From contig CAZGMJ010000017.1 in assembly GCA_964526785.1 (NCBI GenBank), positions 17,612-81,611 of the forward strand: a stretch of DNA of 64,000 nucleotides, written 5' to 3'. The notes under the pieces were generated by a model. It was not told where the DNA came from. It saw only the letters and a program-made list of their open reading frames with translations, and made no database searches. This document shows, piece after piece, positions 17,724 through 27,382 of this stretch. The stretch is from CAZGMJ01 sp964526785. GTDB lineage: Bacteria; Planctomycetota; Phycisphaerae; Sedimentisphaerales; Anaerobacaceae. The translations under genes and the position numbers were made by a program. How positions within the stretch are numbered: the first letter of the stretch is position 1; every line of letters begins with the position of its first letter.

Positions 17724-19142
17724 ATGCCCATCAAACGAGACCATTTGATCCGGCTTTGTATCGTCGCGTTCACCCTTGGAACCAATCTGGCAGCAGATGA
17801 GACGGCCTCACAGGCAATCGAACGGCCGTCGGGAACGGAGAGGAAGGCAATAGAGCCTGACACCCTGCCCAATCTGGGGGTCGAGAGCACTCTGTCGGAT
17901 TTTCTTTTGTACGCCGCTCTGAGCAATGCTGAACTGGAGGCTGCATTCAATCGGTGGAGAGCTGCGCTGGAGAGAATCCCTCAGGCTGAGGCGTTGCCCG
18001 ATCCGAGGCTGTCGTATCGGCATTTTATGCGTGAGGTGGAAACCCGCGTGGGGCCGCAGCGCCAGGCCTTTGAGCTGAGTCAGCAGTTTCCCTGGTTCGG
18101 CAAGCTCGAACTAGCGGGTGATGCAGCAGCCAAGGTCGCCATGGCCGAACGCCAGCGATATGAAGCGACAAAGCTCCGCGTGTTCTATGCAGTCAAGAGT
18201 GCGTGGTACGAGTATTACTACCTGACGCGTTCGGTCGCCGTCACAGAAGAGAATGCCGAACTGTTGCGCAACGTCGAAGCAGTGGCGCGCCAGCAGTACG
18301 CCGCCGGGCGGACCACGCGGCGAGATGTCATCCGCCTGCAGGTGGAACTCGGTTCGCTCGACGATCGCGCCGAAGCGCTGCGAGATCTCAAAGGTCCCAT
18401 GGCTGCAGAACTGAACGCGGCCCTGAATCGTCCGCTCGATGCAGCCGTGCCTGCGATCGCAGACATCGAGCCGGAGTTTATCACGATCGACGAAAACGCC
18501 GCGGTGGAGGCACTCGACAGACTGAACCCGACGCTCCAGGCAATCGCATATGAAGCTACGAGTGCACATCGCGAGATGGAACTGGCTCGCAAGAAATACG
18601 CACCGGACATTACGCTGGGTCTCAACTACACCGACGTGGGCAGTTCGGATCGGGCGGCCCGATTCGGTGATAACGGGAAAGACGCCGTTGCAGCGATGAT
18701 CTCGATCAACATTCCGATCTGGCATGGTTCGTATAGTGCTGCTGTAAGCGAAGCTCATTTGCGACGGTTGAGCAAACTGCAGCAGCGGCGCGACACGGCA
18801 AACAAGCTGAAGGCTGAGCTACAAATGTCGCTTTATCGTCTGCGCGACGGCCGGCGGAAAATCGATCTATATGACAACGCATTACTACCGAAGGCCCGCG
18901 AGTCGTTGAAGGTTACTGAGCAGGCGTTTCGAGCGGGCGACGCATCGTTCGTCGATTTGATCGATGCGCAGCGAACGTACCTGGATTTCGAGTTGTCGTA
19001 CGAGCGGGCACTGGCAGACCACCAAAAAGCTCTGGCAAAGATCGAGATGCTTTGTGCCAGGCGGTTCCAAGAGCGATTCGACGTATCGGCCGAGCAGGAA
19101 ATCAATGCAATCGATACGGAGCAAATGCCGGAAGGCGGGTAG
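17724..19142 (+). CDS. TolC-family outer-membrane efflux protein (CusC-like role)
   Basis: The 472-residue protein has a signal peptide (hydrophobic to about residue 22). It carries two outer-membrane-efflux repeats rich in long amphipathic helices, with SQQFPWFGKLELAGDAAAK opening the first and a second half containing TLGLNYTDVGSS and PIWHGSYSAAVSEA. The helix pairs AFRAGDASFVDLIDAQRTYL near the end are typical of TolC/CusC proteins. It forms the outer-membrane duct of a tripartite metal pump with the next two genes, seven bases and one base downstream. The ATG follows GAAGGG. TolC family is secure; the metal role comes from its neighbours. Confidence 0.9.
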   Translation: MPIKRDHLIRLCIVAFTLGTNLAADETASQAIERPSGTERKAIEPDTLPNLGVESTLSDFLLYAALSNAELEAAFNRWRAALERIPQAEALPDPRLSYRHFMREVETRVGPQRQAFELSQQFPWFGKLELAGDAAAKVAMAERQRYEATKLRVFYAVKSAWYEYYYLTRSVAVTEENAELLRNVEAVARQQYAAGRTTRRDVIRLQVELGSLDDRAEALRDLKGPMAAELNAALNRPLDAAVPAIADIEPEFITIDENAAVEALDRLNPTLQAIAYEATSAHREMELARKKYAPDITLGLNYTDVGSSDRAARFGDNGKDAVAAMISINIPIWHGSYSAAVSEAHLRRLSKLQQRRDTANKLKAELQMSLYRLRDGRRKIDLYDNALLPKARESLKVTEQAFRAGDASFVDLIDAQRTYLDFELSYERALADHQKALAKIEMLCARRFQERFDVSAEQEINAIDTEQMPEGG

Positions 19143-19148
19143 CACATC

Positions 19149-21155
19149 ATGAGCAGTAGAGCAATCTGGAAGTGGCTGGGTAAGATCGTGCTGGTGCTGG
19201 TCTGCATCGCTGTGGGCTTTCTGCTTGGAGGCCTTTTTGCCTCGCCGGATGTGAGCGAAGCGCAGCATCAGCATGCTGAAGACGCGTCTGAGGAAGACAC
19301 GACATGGACGTGTTCGATGCATCCGCAGATTCGCCTGCCAAATCCGGGGCTGTGCCCGATATGTAATATGGAATTGATACCATTGACGGCGGCCGGGTCG
19401 ACAGAAGGCGCGCCGGCGAGCGAACTGGTGGTCAGCGAAGCGGCTGCGGCCCTGATGGACGTTCAAACCGTTCCGGCCGAACGAAGATTCGTCACGACGA
19501 AAGTCCGCCTGGTGGGCAAAGTCGATTATGACGAGACCCGTCTGGCGTACATCACTTCCTGGATACCGGGCCGGCTGGACAGACTGTTCGTGGATTATAC
19601 CGGCGTACCGGTTCGCGAGGGAGATCATCTGGTGTCGCTCTACAGTCCCAGGCTGCTGACGGCGCAACAGGAGTTGGTCCAGGCCCTTGAGACTATTGAA
19701 CAGACCAAAGAGAGCAATCTTCCGGTTATGCGAGAGACGGCCCAAGCGACTCTGGAGGCGGCGAGGGAGAAATTACGTCTGTGGGGTCTGACACAGGAGC
19801 AGATCGTCGAGATCGAAGAAAGCCGCAAGGTCAGCGATCATATGACCGTTTATGCACCGACCGGGGGGATTGTTATTCACAAGAACGCGGTCCAAGGCAT
19901 GTACGTCGAAGAAGGTACCCGCATCTATACTATTGCGGATCTGTCGCAGGTATGGGTCAAGCTCGATGCATATGAATCCGATCTGGAATGGCTCCGCTAC
20001 GGACAAAAGGTCACATTTACGACGGTCGCCTATCCCGGGGAGACGTTCACGGGAACGATTGCGTTTATCGATCCGATTCTGAATTCCAGGACGCGGACGG
20101 CCAAGGTCCGCGTCAACGTACGCAATCCGCAGGGCAAGCTCAAGCCCGAGATGTTTGTTAAGGCCACTGTCGAGGCCCGCCTGGCGGCCGGCGGCGAAGT
20201 CACCGAGCAGGCGATCGCAGGTAAGTGGATATGTCCGATGCATCCGTCGGTTGTAAAGCCCGACGCGGACGAGTGCGACATTTGCGGGATGCCGCTGGTA
20301 ACGGCACAATCGCTCGGCTATGCGGGTGAGGATCCCAATGCGATCGAACCACCTCTGGTCGTCCCGGCTTCGGCACCGCTGATAACCGGTACGCGTGCCA
20401 TTGTGTACGTCAAGAAGATGGGGGGCGACAAGCCTACGTTTCAGGGACGTGAAATCGTGCTCGGGCCGCGCGCGGGCGATTATTACCTTGTGCGGGAAGG
20501 GCTGCGGGAAGGCGAACTGGTTGTGGTCAACGGCAACTTCAAGATTGACAGCGCGCTGCAGATACAGGCCAGGCCCAGCATGATGTCCCCCGACGAGATG
20601 CGCGAACCGGCGCACGATCATGCGGGGCATATGGTTGAAGAGAAGGCGCCGAGCGCGGTGATGATGGACGTTTCGCTCGATTCGGACAATCGGCGGCAGC
20701 TCGGGTCGGTATATGACGGCTATTTCAGGATGCAGAAGGCTCTGGCCGACGACGATGTGGGCGGAGCGGCCGCAGCAGCGGATCAGATGCTGCAGGCAGT
20801 CAATGCAGTCGACGCCTCGGCTTTGCCTGAGGAGGCGGCAGCATTGTGGAACAGCAAAGCAAACCGGCTGCGTTCGCTGCTCTCGCGAATGGATGCACAG
20901 GATGCCATACAACAGATGCGGGAAGGCTTCTACACGATCTCCCAGCATATGATCGCTATGGCGAAATCGCTCGGTCCATTCGCCTCCGATACGGTATATC
21001 TCATGTACTGTCCGATGGCGTTCGACGACAGCGGAGCCCAGTGGCTCCAGGACAACGATCAGTTGCTGAATCCCTATTTCGGCGAGACCATGCTCAAGTG
21101 CGGCTCGGTCGAGCAGGCAATATCGAGGGCCGATGCGGACGCGGAAAAGGAGTAG
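19149..21155 (+). CDS. cusB: CusB-like RND periplasmic adaptor with two heavy-metal-binding motifs
   Basis: This 668-residue adaptor links the inner-membrane RND pump to the TolC-type duct. It has an N-terminal membrane anchor (residues about 12-30). A heavy-metal-binding domain with WTCSMHPQI ... CPICNMEL follows at residues 53-78. The barrel-sandwich and beta-barrel core begins with VDYDETRLAYITSWIPGRLD and continues through VWVKLDAYESDLEWLRYGQ. A second metal-binding domain (WICPMHPSV ... CDICGMPL) is inserted near residues 358-385. The tail resembles DUF3347, with VYLMYCPMAFDD and YFGETMLKCG. Copper/silver is the usual cargo of this arrangement; the metal itself is inferred. Two such motifs plus the tail make it much longer than E. 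coli CusB (about 400). Confidence 0.9.
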   Translation: MSSRAIWKWLGKIVLVLVCIAVGFLLGGLFASPDVSEAQHQHAEDASEEDTTWTCSMHPQIRLPNPGLCPICNMELIPLTAAGSTEGAPASELVVSEAAAALMDVQTVPAERRFVTTKVRLVGKVDYDETRLAYITSWIPGRLDRLFVDYTGVPVREGDHLVSLYSPRLLTAQQELVQALETIEQTKESNLPVMRETAQATLEAAREKLRLWGLTQEQIVEIEESRKVSDHMTVYAPTGGIVIHKNAVQGMYVEEGTRIYTIADLSQVWVKLDAYESDLEWLRYGQKVTFTTVAYPGETFTGTIAFIDPILNSRTRTAKVRVNVRNPQGKLKPEMFVKATVEARLAAGGEVTEQAIAGKWICPMHPSVVKPDADECDICGMPLVTAQSLGYAGEDPNAIEPPLVVPASAPLITGTRAIVYVKKMGGDKPTFQGREIVLGPRAGDYYLVREGLREGELVVVNGNFKIDSALQIQARPSMMSPDEMREPAHDHAGHMVEEKAPSAVMMDVSLDSDNRRQLGSVYDGYFRMQKALADDDVGGAAAAADQMLQAVNAVDASALPEEAAALWNSKANRLRSLLSRMDAQDAIQQMREGFYTISQHMIAMAKSLGPFASDTVYLMYCPMAFDDSGAQWLQDNDQLLNPYFGETMLKCGSVEQAISRADADAEKE

Positions 21156-21156
21156 T

Positions 21157-24100
21157 ATGGCACAGGAACTACTGCCCGAGCAGACCATCGAACAACAGTC
21201 GCTGGTTGGCAGAATTATCCGTTTCTGCCTGACCAACAAGCTCGTTGTTTTTCTCGTAGTGGTTCTAATCATCGGATGGGGGATCATGGTCGCTCCGTTT
21301 GACTGGGATATCGCAGGACTGCCGAGGCGGCCCGTTCCGGTCGATGCGATTCCGGATATCGGTGAGAATCAGCAGATCGTGTTCACCGAGTGGATGGGCC
21401 GCTCCCCACAGGACGTCGAGGATCAGGTCAGCTATCCACTGACGGTTGCGCTGCTGGGGGTGCCCGGCGTCAAGACGGTGCGCAGCTATTCGATGTTCGG
21501 CTTTTCCTCAGTCTATATCATCTTCAAGGAGGACGTGGATTTCTACTGGTCGCGGACGCGGGTGCTGGAGAAGCTCAACAGCCTTCCGGCCGGCACGCTG
21601 CCCGAAGGTGTACAGCCCACGCTCGGGCCCGATGCGACCGCACTGGGTCAGATATTCTGGTACACGCTCGAGGGTCGCGATCCCGACGGAGAACCCGCCG
21701 GCGGCTGGGACCTGGAAGAATTGCGCACCATCCAGGACTGGTACGTCCGTTATGGATTGCTGGCAGCCGAGGGTGTCAGCGAAGTGGCCTCCGTCGGCGG
21801 CTTTGTGCGTGAATATCAGGTGGATGTCGATCCCGATGCGATGCGGGCATATGGCGTGACTTTCCAGGATGTGTATTCGGCGGTCAAGAGTTCCAACGTG
21901 GATGTCGGAGCCAAGACGATTGAGCTCAATCGCGTGGAGTATTTCATCCGGGGAATCGGTTTTATCGAGGACGTCGAAGACATCCGGGAGAGCGTCGTCA
22001 AGGTGGTGGACAACGTTCCCGTTCTGGTTCGGGACGTTGCCACAGTGGCGCTCGGACCGGCTCTGCGCCGGGGTGCTCTGGACAAGGGCGGGGCGGAGGC
22101 GGTAGGCGGTGTCGTGGTCGCCCGGTATGGAGAGAATCCGCTGGCGGTGATCAAGAACGCCAAAGAGCGCATCGAACAGATCAGCCCTGGTCTGCCGGAA
22201 AAGGTGCATATCGATTTCAAGCAGGTCTCAGCCGAACGTGTGCGCATTTACGCGCAGCAGCACGGCTTCGAGGCATACGCGGGGGCGACACTCAATCTGA
22301 ATGCATGGCTGACGCATCTGCGGAGTATACCATCCGAGCAGCGGCCCGCATGGGCGACTATCAGCAAGGTGACTATCGTTCCGTTCTACGACCGCACGGG
22401 GCTGATCTACGAAACGCTCGGCACGCTATACAATGCACTGACAGAGGAAATTCTCATCACGATCATTGTCGTTATCCTGATGGTGATGCATTTGCGCAGC
22501 AGCATCCTGATCAGCGGCTTGCTGCCGATTGCGGTGCTGATGTGCTTTATCGCCATGAAGACCTTTGGGGTCGATGCCAATATCGTCGCCCTCTCCGGTA
22601 TTGCCATAGCCATCGGCACGATGGTGGATATGGGAATCGTCATCTGTGAGAACATTCTGCGCAACCTTGACGAGGCGCCGGCCGACGAACCGAGGCTGGA
22701 GGTCATTCACCGAGCGGCCAGCGAGGTCGGCGGCGCAGTGCTGACGGCGGTGGCAACAACCGTGATCAGCTTTCTACCGGTTTTCACGATGATCGGGGCC
22801 GAGGGCAAGCTCTTCAAGCCGCTGGCGTTCACCAAGACATTCGCACTGATCGCCTCGGTAATAACGGCTTTGACTATTATTCCGCCGGCGGCGCATATTC
22901 TATTCTGCGGGAGAATAAGCGGCCGCCGCCTGCGATTCATTGTGCATCTGCTGCTCGTACTCGTGGGGGTGGCGGCGGGATTTCTGCTGGTCTGGTGGGC
23001 GGGCCTGGCGCTGGTGCTGTTCGGGCTGTACCACCTGAGCGAGCCGTATCTGCCGCGCCGTGTCGGCCGATACGGGCCGTGGCTGGCGAACCTGCTGGCA
23101 GTGATCTTCGTCGGCGTCATTCTCAGCGAACACTGGGAACCGCTGGGACCTCAGCGAGGCTTTGCCCGAAACTTCATCTTCCTGGCAATGCTGGTGGCGG
23201 TCCTGCTCGGCTTCTTCCGGCTGTTTCAGTTGGCCTATCCGTATATCCTCAGATGGTGCCTGCGGCACAAACTGCTCTTTCTGCTGCTGCCCGCGCTGCT
23301 GTTGGTGCTGGGCGCCAGCATCTGGCTCGGATTCGACACGGTGTTCGCCCCCATTCCCAATGCGGCGGCACAGGTGGGCATCGAGCCCGAGCGGATCAAA
23401 TCCACCACCTTCTGGGTTTCGGGCAATGAGGCTTTTCCCGGGTTAGGCAAGGAATTCATGCCGCCGCTCGATGAAGGCTCCTTCCTGCTGATGCCGACCA
23501 CTATGGTGCACGCATCCATCGGCGAGGCCATTGACATTCTGGCCAAGCAGGACAAGGCCCTGCAGAGCATACCGGAAGTCGAATCGGTCGTGGGCAAAAT
23601 CGGTCGGGCCGAAACGCCGCTGGATCCGGCCCCGATATCCATGATCGAAACCGTCATCAATTATCGAACCGAGTATATCACCAACAAGGATGGCAATCGG
23701 CTGACGTTCAAATACAACACGGAGACCGATGAATTTGTACGCGATGAGGCGGGGCGCCTGATTCCCGACCCGCACGGTCGGCCGTTTCGTCAGTGGCGGG
23801 AGCATATTGAATCGCCGGACGACATATGGGATGCAATTGTCGAGGCTACCGAGATACCGGGAACCACGTCGGCGCCTAAACTCCAGCCCATCGCGGCGCG
23901 TATCGTGATGCTGCAAAGCGGGATGCGGGCGCCGATGGGGGTGAAAGTCAAGGGGCCCAGCCTGGAACGAATCGAGGATGTGGCGCTGGAGATCGAGAGC
24001 CTGCTCAAGGAAGTGCCGTCGGTAGAACCAGCCGCTGTGATCGCGGACCGGATCGTAGGCAAGCCATATATCCACATCATTCCCGACCGACAGCAACTCG

Positions 24101-25143
24101 CGCGCTACGGGGTGACCATGCGGCGTTTTCAGGATGTGGTGGAAGTAGCCATCGGGGGCCGCCAGGTTACACAGACCGTGGAAGGCCGGGAGCGATTCGC
24201 AGTCCGCATTCGCTATCAGCGCGAACTGCGCGACGATCTCGACAAACTCGGCGATATCCTCGTGCCCGGGGCCGAAGGGGCACAGATTCCGCTGTCGCAG
24301 GTGGCGGATATCGAGTACGTTCGCGGGCCCCAGGTGATCAAGAGCGAAGATACGTTTCTGATCGGATATGTGCTGTTCGATAAGAAACCGGGCTACGCCG
24401 AAGTGGATGTTGTCGAACAATGCCAGCAGTATCTGCGGCAAGCCAGAGCGCAGGGACGCTTTGTGTTGCCGGCCGGCGTGAGCTACACATTTGCCGGCAG
24501 CTATGAGAACCAGATTCGTTCGCAGAAGACGCTCGCCGTAGTGCTGCCGCTCGCATTGTTCGTGATCTTCATGATCCTGTATCTGCAGTTCCGCTCGGTG
24601 GTTACCACCGCACTGGTTTTCAGCGGCATCATGGTCGCATGGTCAGGCGGATTTCTGATGATCTGGTTTTACGGCCAGGACTGGTTCCTCGATTTTTCTG
24701 TCTTCGGCGTCAATATGCGGCATCTGTTCCAGATTCAGCCGATCAATTTGAGCGTGGCGGTCTGGGTGGGCTTTTTGGCGCTATTCGGAATCGCCTCGGA
24801 CGACGGCGTGGTGATATCGACCTACCTGGATCAATCGTTCCGCGACAGAAAGACAACGACGATTGATGAGCTGCGAGAGGCCACGGTGGCCGCGGGGACT
24901 CGGCGGGTCCGGCCGTGTCTTATGACCACGGCAACGACTATTCTGGCGCTGATCCCCGTATTGACTTCCACCGGACGCGGAAGCGATGTCATGGTGCCCA
25001 TGGCAATTCCCTCCGTCGGCGGTATGGCCATCGAAGTTGTGACCATGCTTATCGTGCCGGTGCTGTACTGCGCGGTCAAAGAGTTCAAGCTCAGAGCCAA
25101 TATCCGGGACGCACATCTCCAGCAACACGAGGCGCAAGAGTAA
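21157..25143 (+). CDS. cusA: CusA-like heavy-metal RND efflux pump
   Basis: The ATG at 21157 lies directly after the previous stop, five bases from AAGGAG, giving 1328 residues. It is the proton-driven inner-membrane pump of the tripartite system. Heavy-metal RND landmarks include the start GRIIRFCLTNKLVVFL, the DAIPDIGENQQIVFTEW block, and GIAIAIGTMVDMGIVICEN near residue 483. MPPLDEGSFLLMPTT and GIASDDGVVISTYLDQSF are in the second half. E. coli CusA has about 1050 residues. Much of the excess is a roughly 145-residue insertion (about 587-731) after the first membrane block, with several extra hydrophobic segments. It is the last gene of the operon. Confidence 0.93.
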   Translation: MAQELLPEQTIEQQSLVGRIIRFCLTNKLVVFLVVVLIIGWGIMVAPFDWDIAGLPRRPVPVDAIPDIGENQQIVFTEWMGRSPQDVEDQVSYPLTVALLGVPGVKTVRSYSMFGFSSVYIIFKEDVDFYWSRTRVLEKLNSLPAGTLPEGVQPTLGPDATALGQIFWYTLEGRDPDGEPAGGWDLEELRTIQDWYVRYGLLAAEGVSEVASVGGFVREYQVDVDPDAMRAYGVTFQDVYSAVKSSNVDVGAKTIELNRVEYFIRGIGFIEDVEDIRESVVKVVDNVPVLVRDVATVALGPALRRGALDKGGAEAVGGVVVARYGENPLAVIKNAKERIEQISPGLPEKVHIDFKQVSAERVRIYAQQHGFEAYAGATLNLNAWLTHLRSIPSEQRPAWATISKVTIVPFYDRTGLIYETLGTLYNALTEEILITIIVVILMVMHLRSSILISGLLPIAVLMCFIAMKTFGVDANIVALSGIAIAIGTMVDMGIVICENILRNLDEAPADEPRLEVIHRAASEVGGAVLTAVATTVISFLPVFTMIGAEGKLFKPLAFTKTFALIASVITALTIIPPAAHILFCGRISGRRLRFIVHLLLVLVGVAAGFLLVWWAGLALVLFGLYHLSEPYLPRRVGRYGPWLANLLAVIFVGVILSEHWEPLGPQRGFARNFIFLAMLVAVLLGFFRLFQLAYPYILRWCLRHKLLFLLLPALLLVLGASIWLGFDTVFAPIPNAAAQVGIEPERIKSTTFWVSGNEAFPGLGKEFMPPLDEGSFLLMPTTMVHASIGEAIDILAKQDKALQSIPEVESVVGKIGRAETPLDPAPISMIETVINYRTEYITNKDGNRLTFKYNTETDEFVRDEAGRLIPDPHGRPFRQWREHIESPDDIWDAIVEATEIPGTTSAPKLQPIAARIVMLQSGMRAPMGVKVKGPSLERIEDVALEIESLLKEVPSVEPAAVIADRIVGKPYIHIIPDRQQLARYGVTMRRFQDVVEVAIGGRQVTQTVEGRERFAVRIRYQRELRDDLDKLGDILVPGAEGAQIPLSQVADIEYVRGPQVIKSEDTFLIGYVLFDKKPGYAEVDVVEQCQQYLRQARAQGRFVLPAGVSYTFAGSYENQIRSQKTLAVVLPLALFVIFMILYLQFRSVVTTALVFSGIMVAWSGGFLMIWFYGQDWFLDFSVFGVNMRHLFQIQPINLSVAVWVGFLALFGIASDDGVVISTYLDQSFRDRKTTTIDELREATVAAGTRRVRPCLMTTATTILALIPVLTSTGRGSDVMVPMAIPSVGGMAIEVVTMLIVPVLYCAVKEFKLRANIRDAHLQQHEAQE

Positions 25144-25190
25144 TATCCATCAGTTGGCGATCAGACAGGCAGATATGGGGCCGGCGGTCG

Positions 25191-26183
25191 TTACGGGCAC
25201 TGGCCATGTCGCAGATAATGCGAGCGTTCGGCTGTGTTCTTGATGCTGTAGGGGCTGTCAATGGCAACGGCTTTTCCCCAGGGGTCGTTCGCCCAGTGGC
25301 CGAACTGCTTATCGGTCGTAACTGAATGGCCATCGTATTTGCCCTTGCCGCCGCACCACCAGACCCATGCCAGCCAGCCGATCTGCTTCTCGTGACAGGT
25401 CTTGATGATGAACTCGTAATCAATCGGGTTCTTGTGAAAGACGCCCTTCTGAGAGAACTCCCCGACGATCATACACAAGTCCTTTTCGATGGCCCCATCT
25501 ATTGCATCGACATAGCGCTGATGCGGCTGTTTCGTATCCCATGGATGCCAGGAAAACAGGACGTTGCGATCCGGATCCTGCTCGACGAGATAGGGGCCGT
25601 TATCGAGGATGTAGTTTTCGCCCCGTCCCCAATGGGCCGCGTCGATAATGAGCGGCATGTGCAGGCCCGCCCGGCGCATGCGCTTGAGCGCATCGGCGTA
25701 ACGCGTTCGGTACTCCTGGTCAGTAACGTCGCGCTTACCCGCTTCGTTGGCAATATTGACGATCAGACAATCCTCGTGTTTGCGCAGGACCTCAACGATA
25801 CTCGGACGGCACCAGAAGTCGATGCAACGCTCCAGGTTCTCCCACTTGCCGGTGGCGTCCCACACACAAGGAATCGGAATCATCTTTTCGGCGCGGCAAT
25901 TCGCAATCGTACGATCCAGTTCAGCCGGCGTTCCACCCGGTTGCACCTTCCAGAAGATACGGCAGCAATTCGCACCGGTTTGGGCTATTTCGGGATAGGT
26001 CTGCTTTCCCGTGCGATCCCAGTAGATGATCATGGCGTTGAAACCACGGAGGATCACCTTCTGGCCGCAACGGTCGTAGAGATGCCGGCCGTCGACATAC
26101 ATCGTCCCGGCAGTCCGATCTGCGTAGCACACTTGAATAGCGACAATTAAAATGAGCGAGATAGTACGGCATTTCGGTTTCAT
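25191..26183 (-). CDS. Secreted GH5-like glycoside hydrolase
   Basis: I start at the ATG at 26183, preceded by GGGAGCC, giving 330 residues with a signal peptide (about residues 1-21). It is a clan GH-A barrel like GH5 cellulases and mannanases. It has YVDGRHLYDRCGQKVILRGFN at the start of the mature protein, the acid/base Glu147 in IVNIANEAGK, and the nucleophile Glu242 in MIVGEFSQKG. WLAWVWWCGG near the end is the usual strand-8 Trp block. It probably cleaves beta-1,4-mannan or glucan outside the cell; the substrate is not determined. It converges with cusA. Confidence 0.82.
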   Translation of the reverse strand: MKPKCRTISLILIVAIQVCYADRTAGTMYVDGRHLYDRCGQKVILRGFNAMIIYWDRTGKQTYPEIAQTGANCCRIFWKVQPGGTPAELDRTIANCRAEKMIPIPCVWDATGKWENLERCIDFWCRPSIVEVLRKHEDCLIVNIANEAGKRDVTDQEYRTRYADALKRMRRAGLHMPLIIDAAHWGRGENYILDNGPYLVEQDPDRNVLFSWHPWDTKQPHQRYVDAIDGAIEKDLCMIVGEFSQKGVFHKNPIDYEFIIKTCHEKQIGWLAWVWWCGGKGKYDGHSVTTDKQFGHWANDPWGKAVAIDSPYSIKNTAERSHYLRHGQCP

Positions 26184-26344
26184 GATGGCTCCCAATAATC
26201 GTAGCTGCTTGCGGGCTCTTCGACAGCGGGCCCGGAACGTTTCTTCGTCACCCTTGTACCGAATTGCCGCAAACAATGCAAATCAGAGGAACTCGGCGTC
26301 CTGACAGGTATCGCGGTTCAGGCCATGTCCACAGTAGAAAGCGA

Positions 26345-27382
26345 TCACGCGGATACTTGCGCCTTCGGGTCGAACAGTCTGGACCACGATCGAGCTTCGC
26401 GGCTCTGCCAGCACTTCGAGTGATAGATGTAGCTGGCGATGAGCGGCAGAACGCTAGTCGCCTCCGCATACACCATCTGTTCGTAGCTGGTATCCACCTT
26501 GCCCCAGGAGGAAGCTTCCTTCAGCGTAGAACTCGAACAGGCGCCGTCGCGCGAATCGGCCACGGTGATCTGGACCGCATACTTGTGCATGGGCACGTCA
26601 TGTCCGAGCACCTCGGCGCACACAACCGTATCCTGTGCAAAATTCTTGGGCACGCCGCCCCCGACCATGAACAATCCCGAAGATACCGATTTCAGTTTAA
26701 TCTGCGTCAATTCGCGGAAGTCTCTGACCGAATCTATCGAGACGTGGCGGTCCGGGTTATTGTGCTGATGCAGGACAAGTCCGAAACCGGCCGATGAATC
26801 GGAAAAGGCGGGGCAGAATATCGGGACGTCCTTCTCGAAGGCCGTCTGCACCAATGAGGCGGGTTTCTCTGCATTGTCCATGAGATAGCGTCCCATCTCC
26901 CGAACGATCTCGCGCGAGGAATACGGTCGCGGATCGAGCGAATCGGCAATCTTGCGAACCGTATTGTCGCAAACTTGAAGCTGCTCCTCGTCGATGTAGG
27001 TGTCATAGATGCGATCGATGTATACGGAACGCAACTGCGAATCGTCCACGTAGGGCGTTCCTTTGTAGTGATGGAAGCCCAGCGCCTCGAAGAAGTCCAT
27101 ATCGACAATAGCCGCACCCGTGGCAACTATCGCATCGACCATGTTGTGCCTGACCATGTCGGCGTATATCTGCATGCACCCGGCGGCGCTGGTCGAGCCC
27201 GCCAGACACAGAATAACGGTGCAGTCCGGATCATCAAGCATCATTTTGTAGATATCGGCGGCCCGGGCGGTATCACGCGCGGTAAATGACATATCCCGCA
27301 TCGCCTCGATGATCGTTGTGGCGTCGAATGAGGTGATGTCAATGTGCTTGACAACGTTTTTGAGGAAATCACCCTTTTTCAT
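26345..27382 (-). CDS. Deoxyhypusine/homospermidine synthase family enzyme
   Basis: This 345-residue NAD-dependent enzyme belongs to the deoxyhypusine synthase fold family. Family members move an aminobutyl group from a polyamine onto an amine. The key lysine that forms the enzyme-imine intermediate is present: Lys295 in EASSWGKV, matching the SWGK block of the human enzyme. LAGSTSAAGC and VDAIVATGAAIVDMDFFEA are the NAD-binding regions. Bacteria lack eIF5A, so protein modification is unlikely. With agmatinase and arginine decarboxylase immediately upstream, a homospermidine-synthase-like reaction on putrescine is the best inference. Its ATG overlaps the agmatinase end by four bases. Confidence 0.88.
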   Translation of the reverse strand: MKKGDFLKNVVKHIDITSFDATTIIEAMRDMSFTARDTARAADIYKMMLDDPDCTVILCLAGSTSAAGCMQIYADMVRHNMVDAIVATGAAIVDMDFFEALGFHHYKGTPYVDDSQLRSVYIDRIYDTYIDEEQLQVCDNTVRKIADSLDPRPYSSREIVREMGRYLMDNAEKPASLVQTAFEKDVPIFCPAFSDSSAGFGLVLHQHNNPDRHVSIDSVRDFRELTQIKLKSVSSGLFMVGGGVPKNFAQDTVVCAEVLGHDVPMHKYAVQITVADSRDGACSSSTLKEASSWGKVDTSYEQMVYAEATSVLPLIASYIYHSKCWQSREARSWSRLFDPKAQVSA

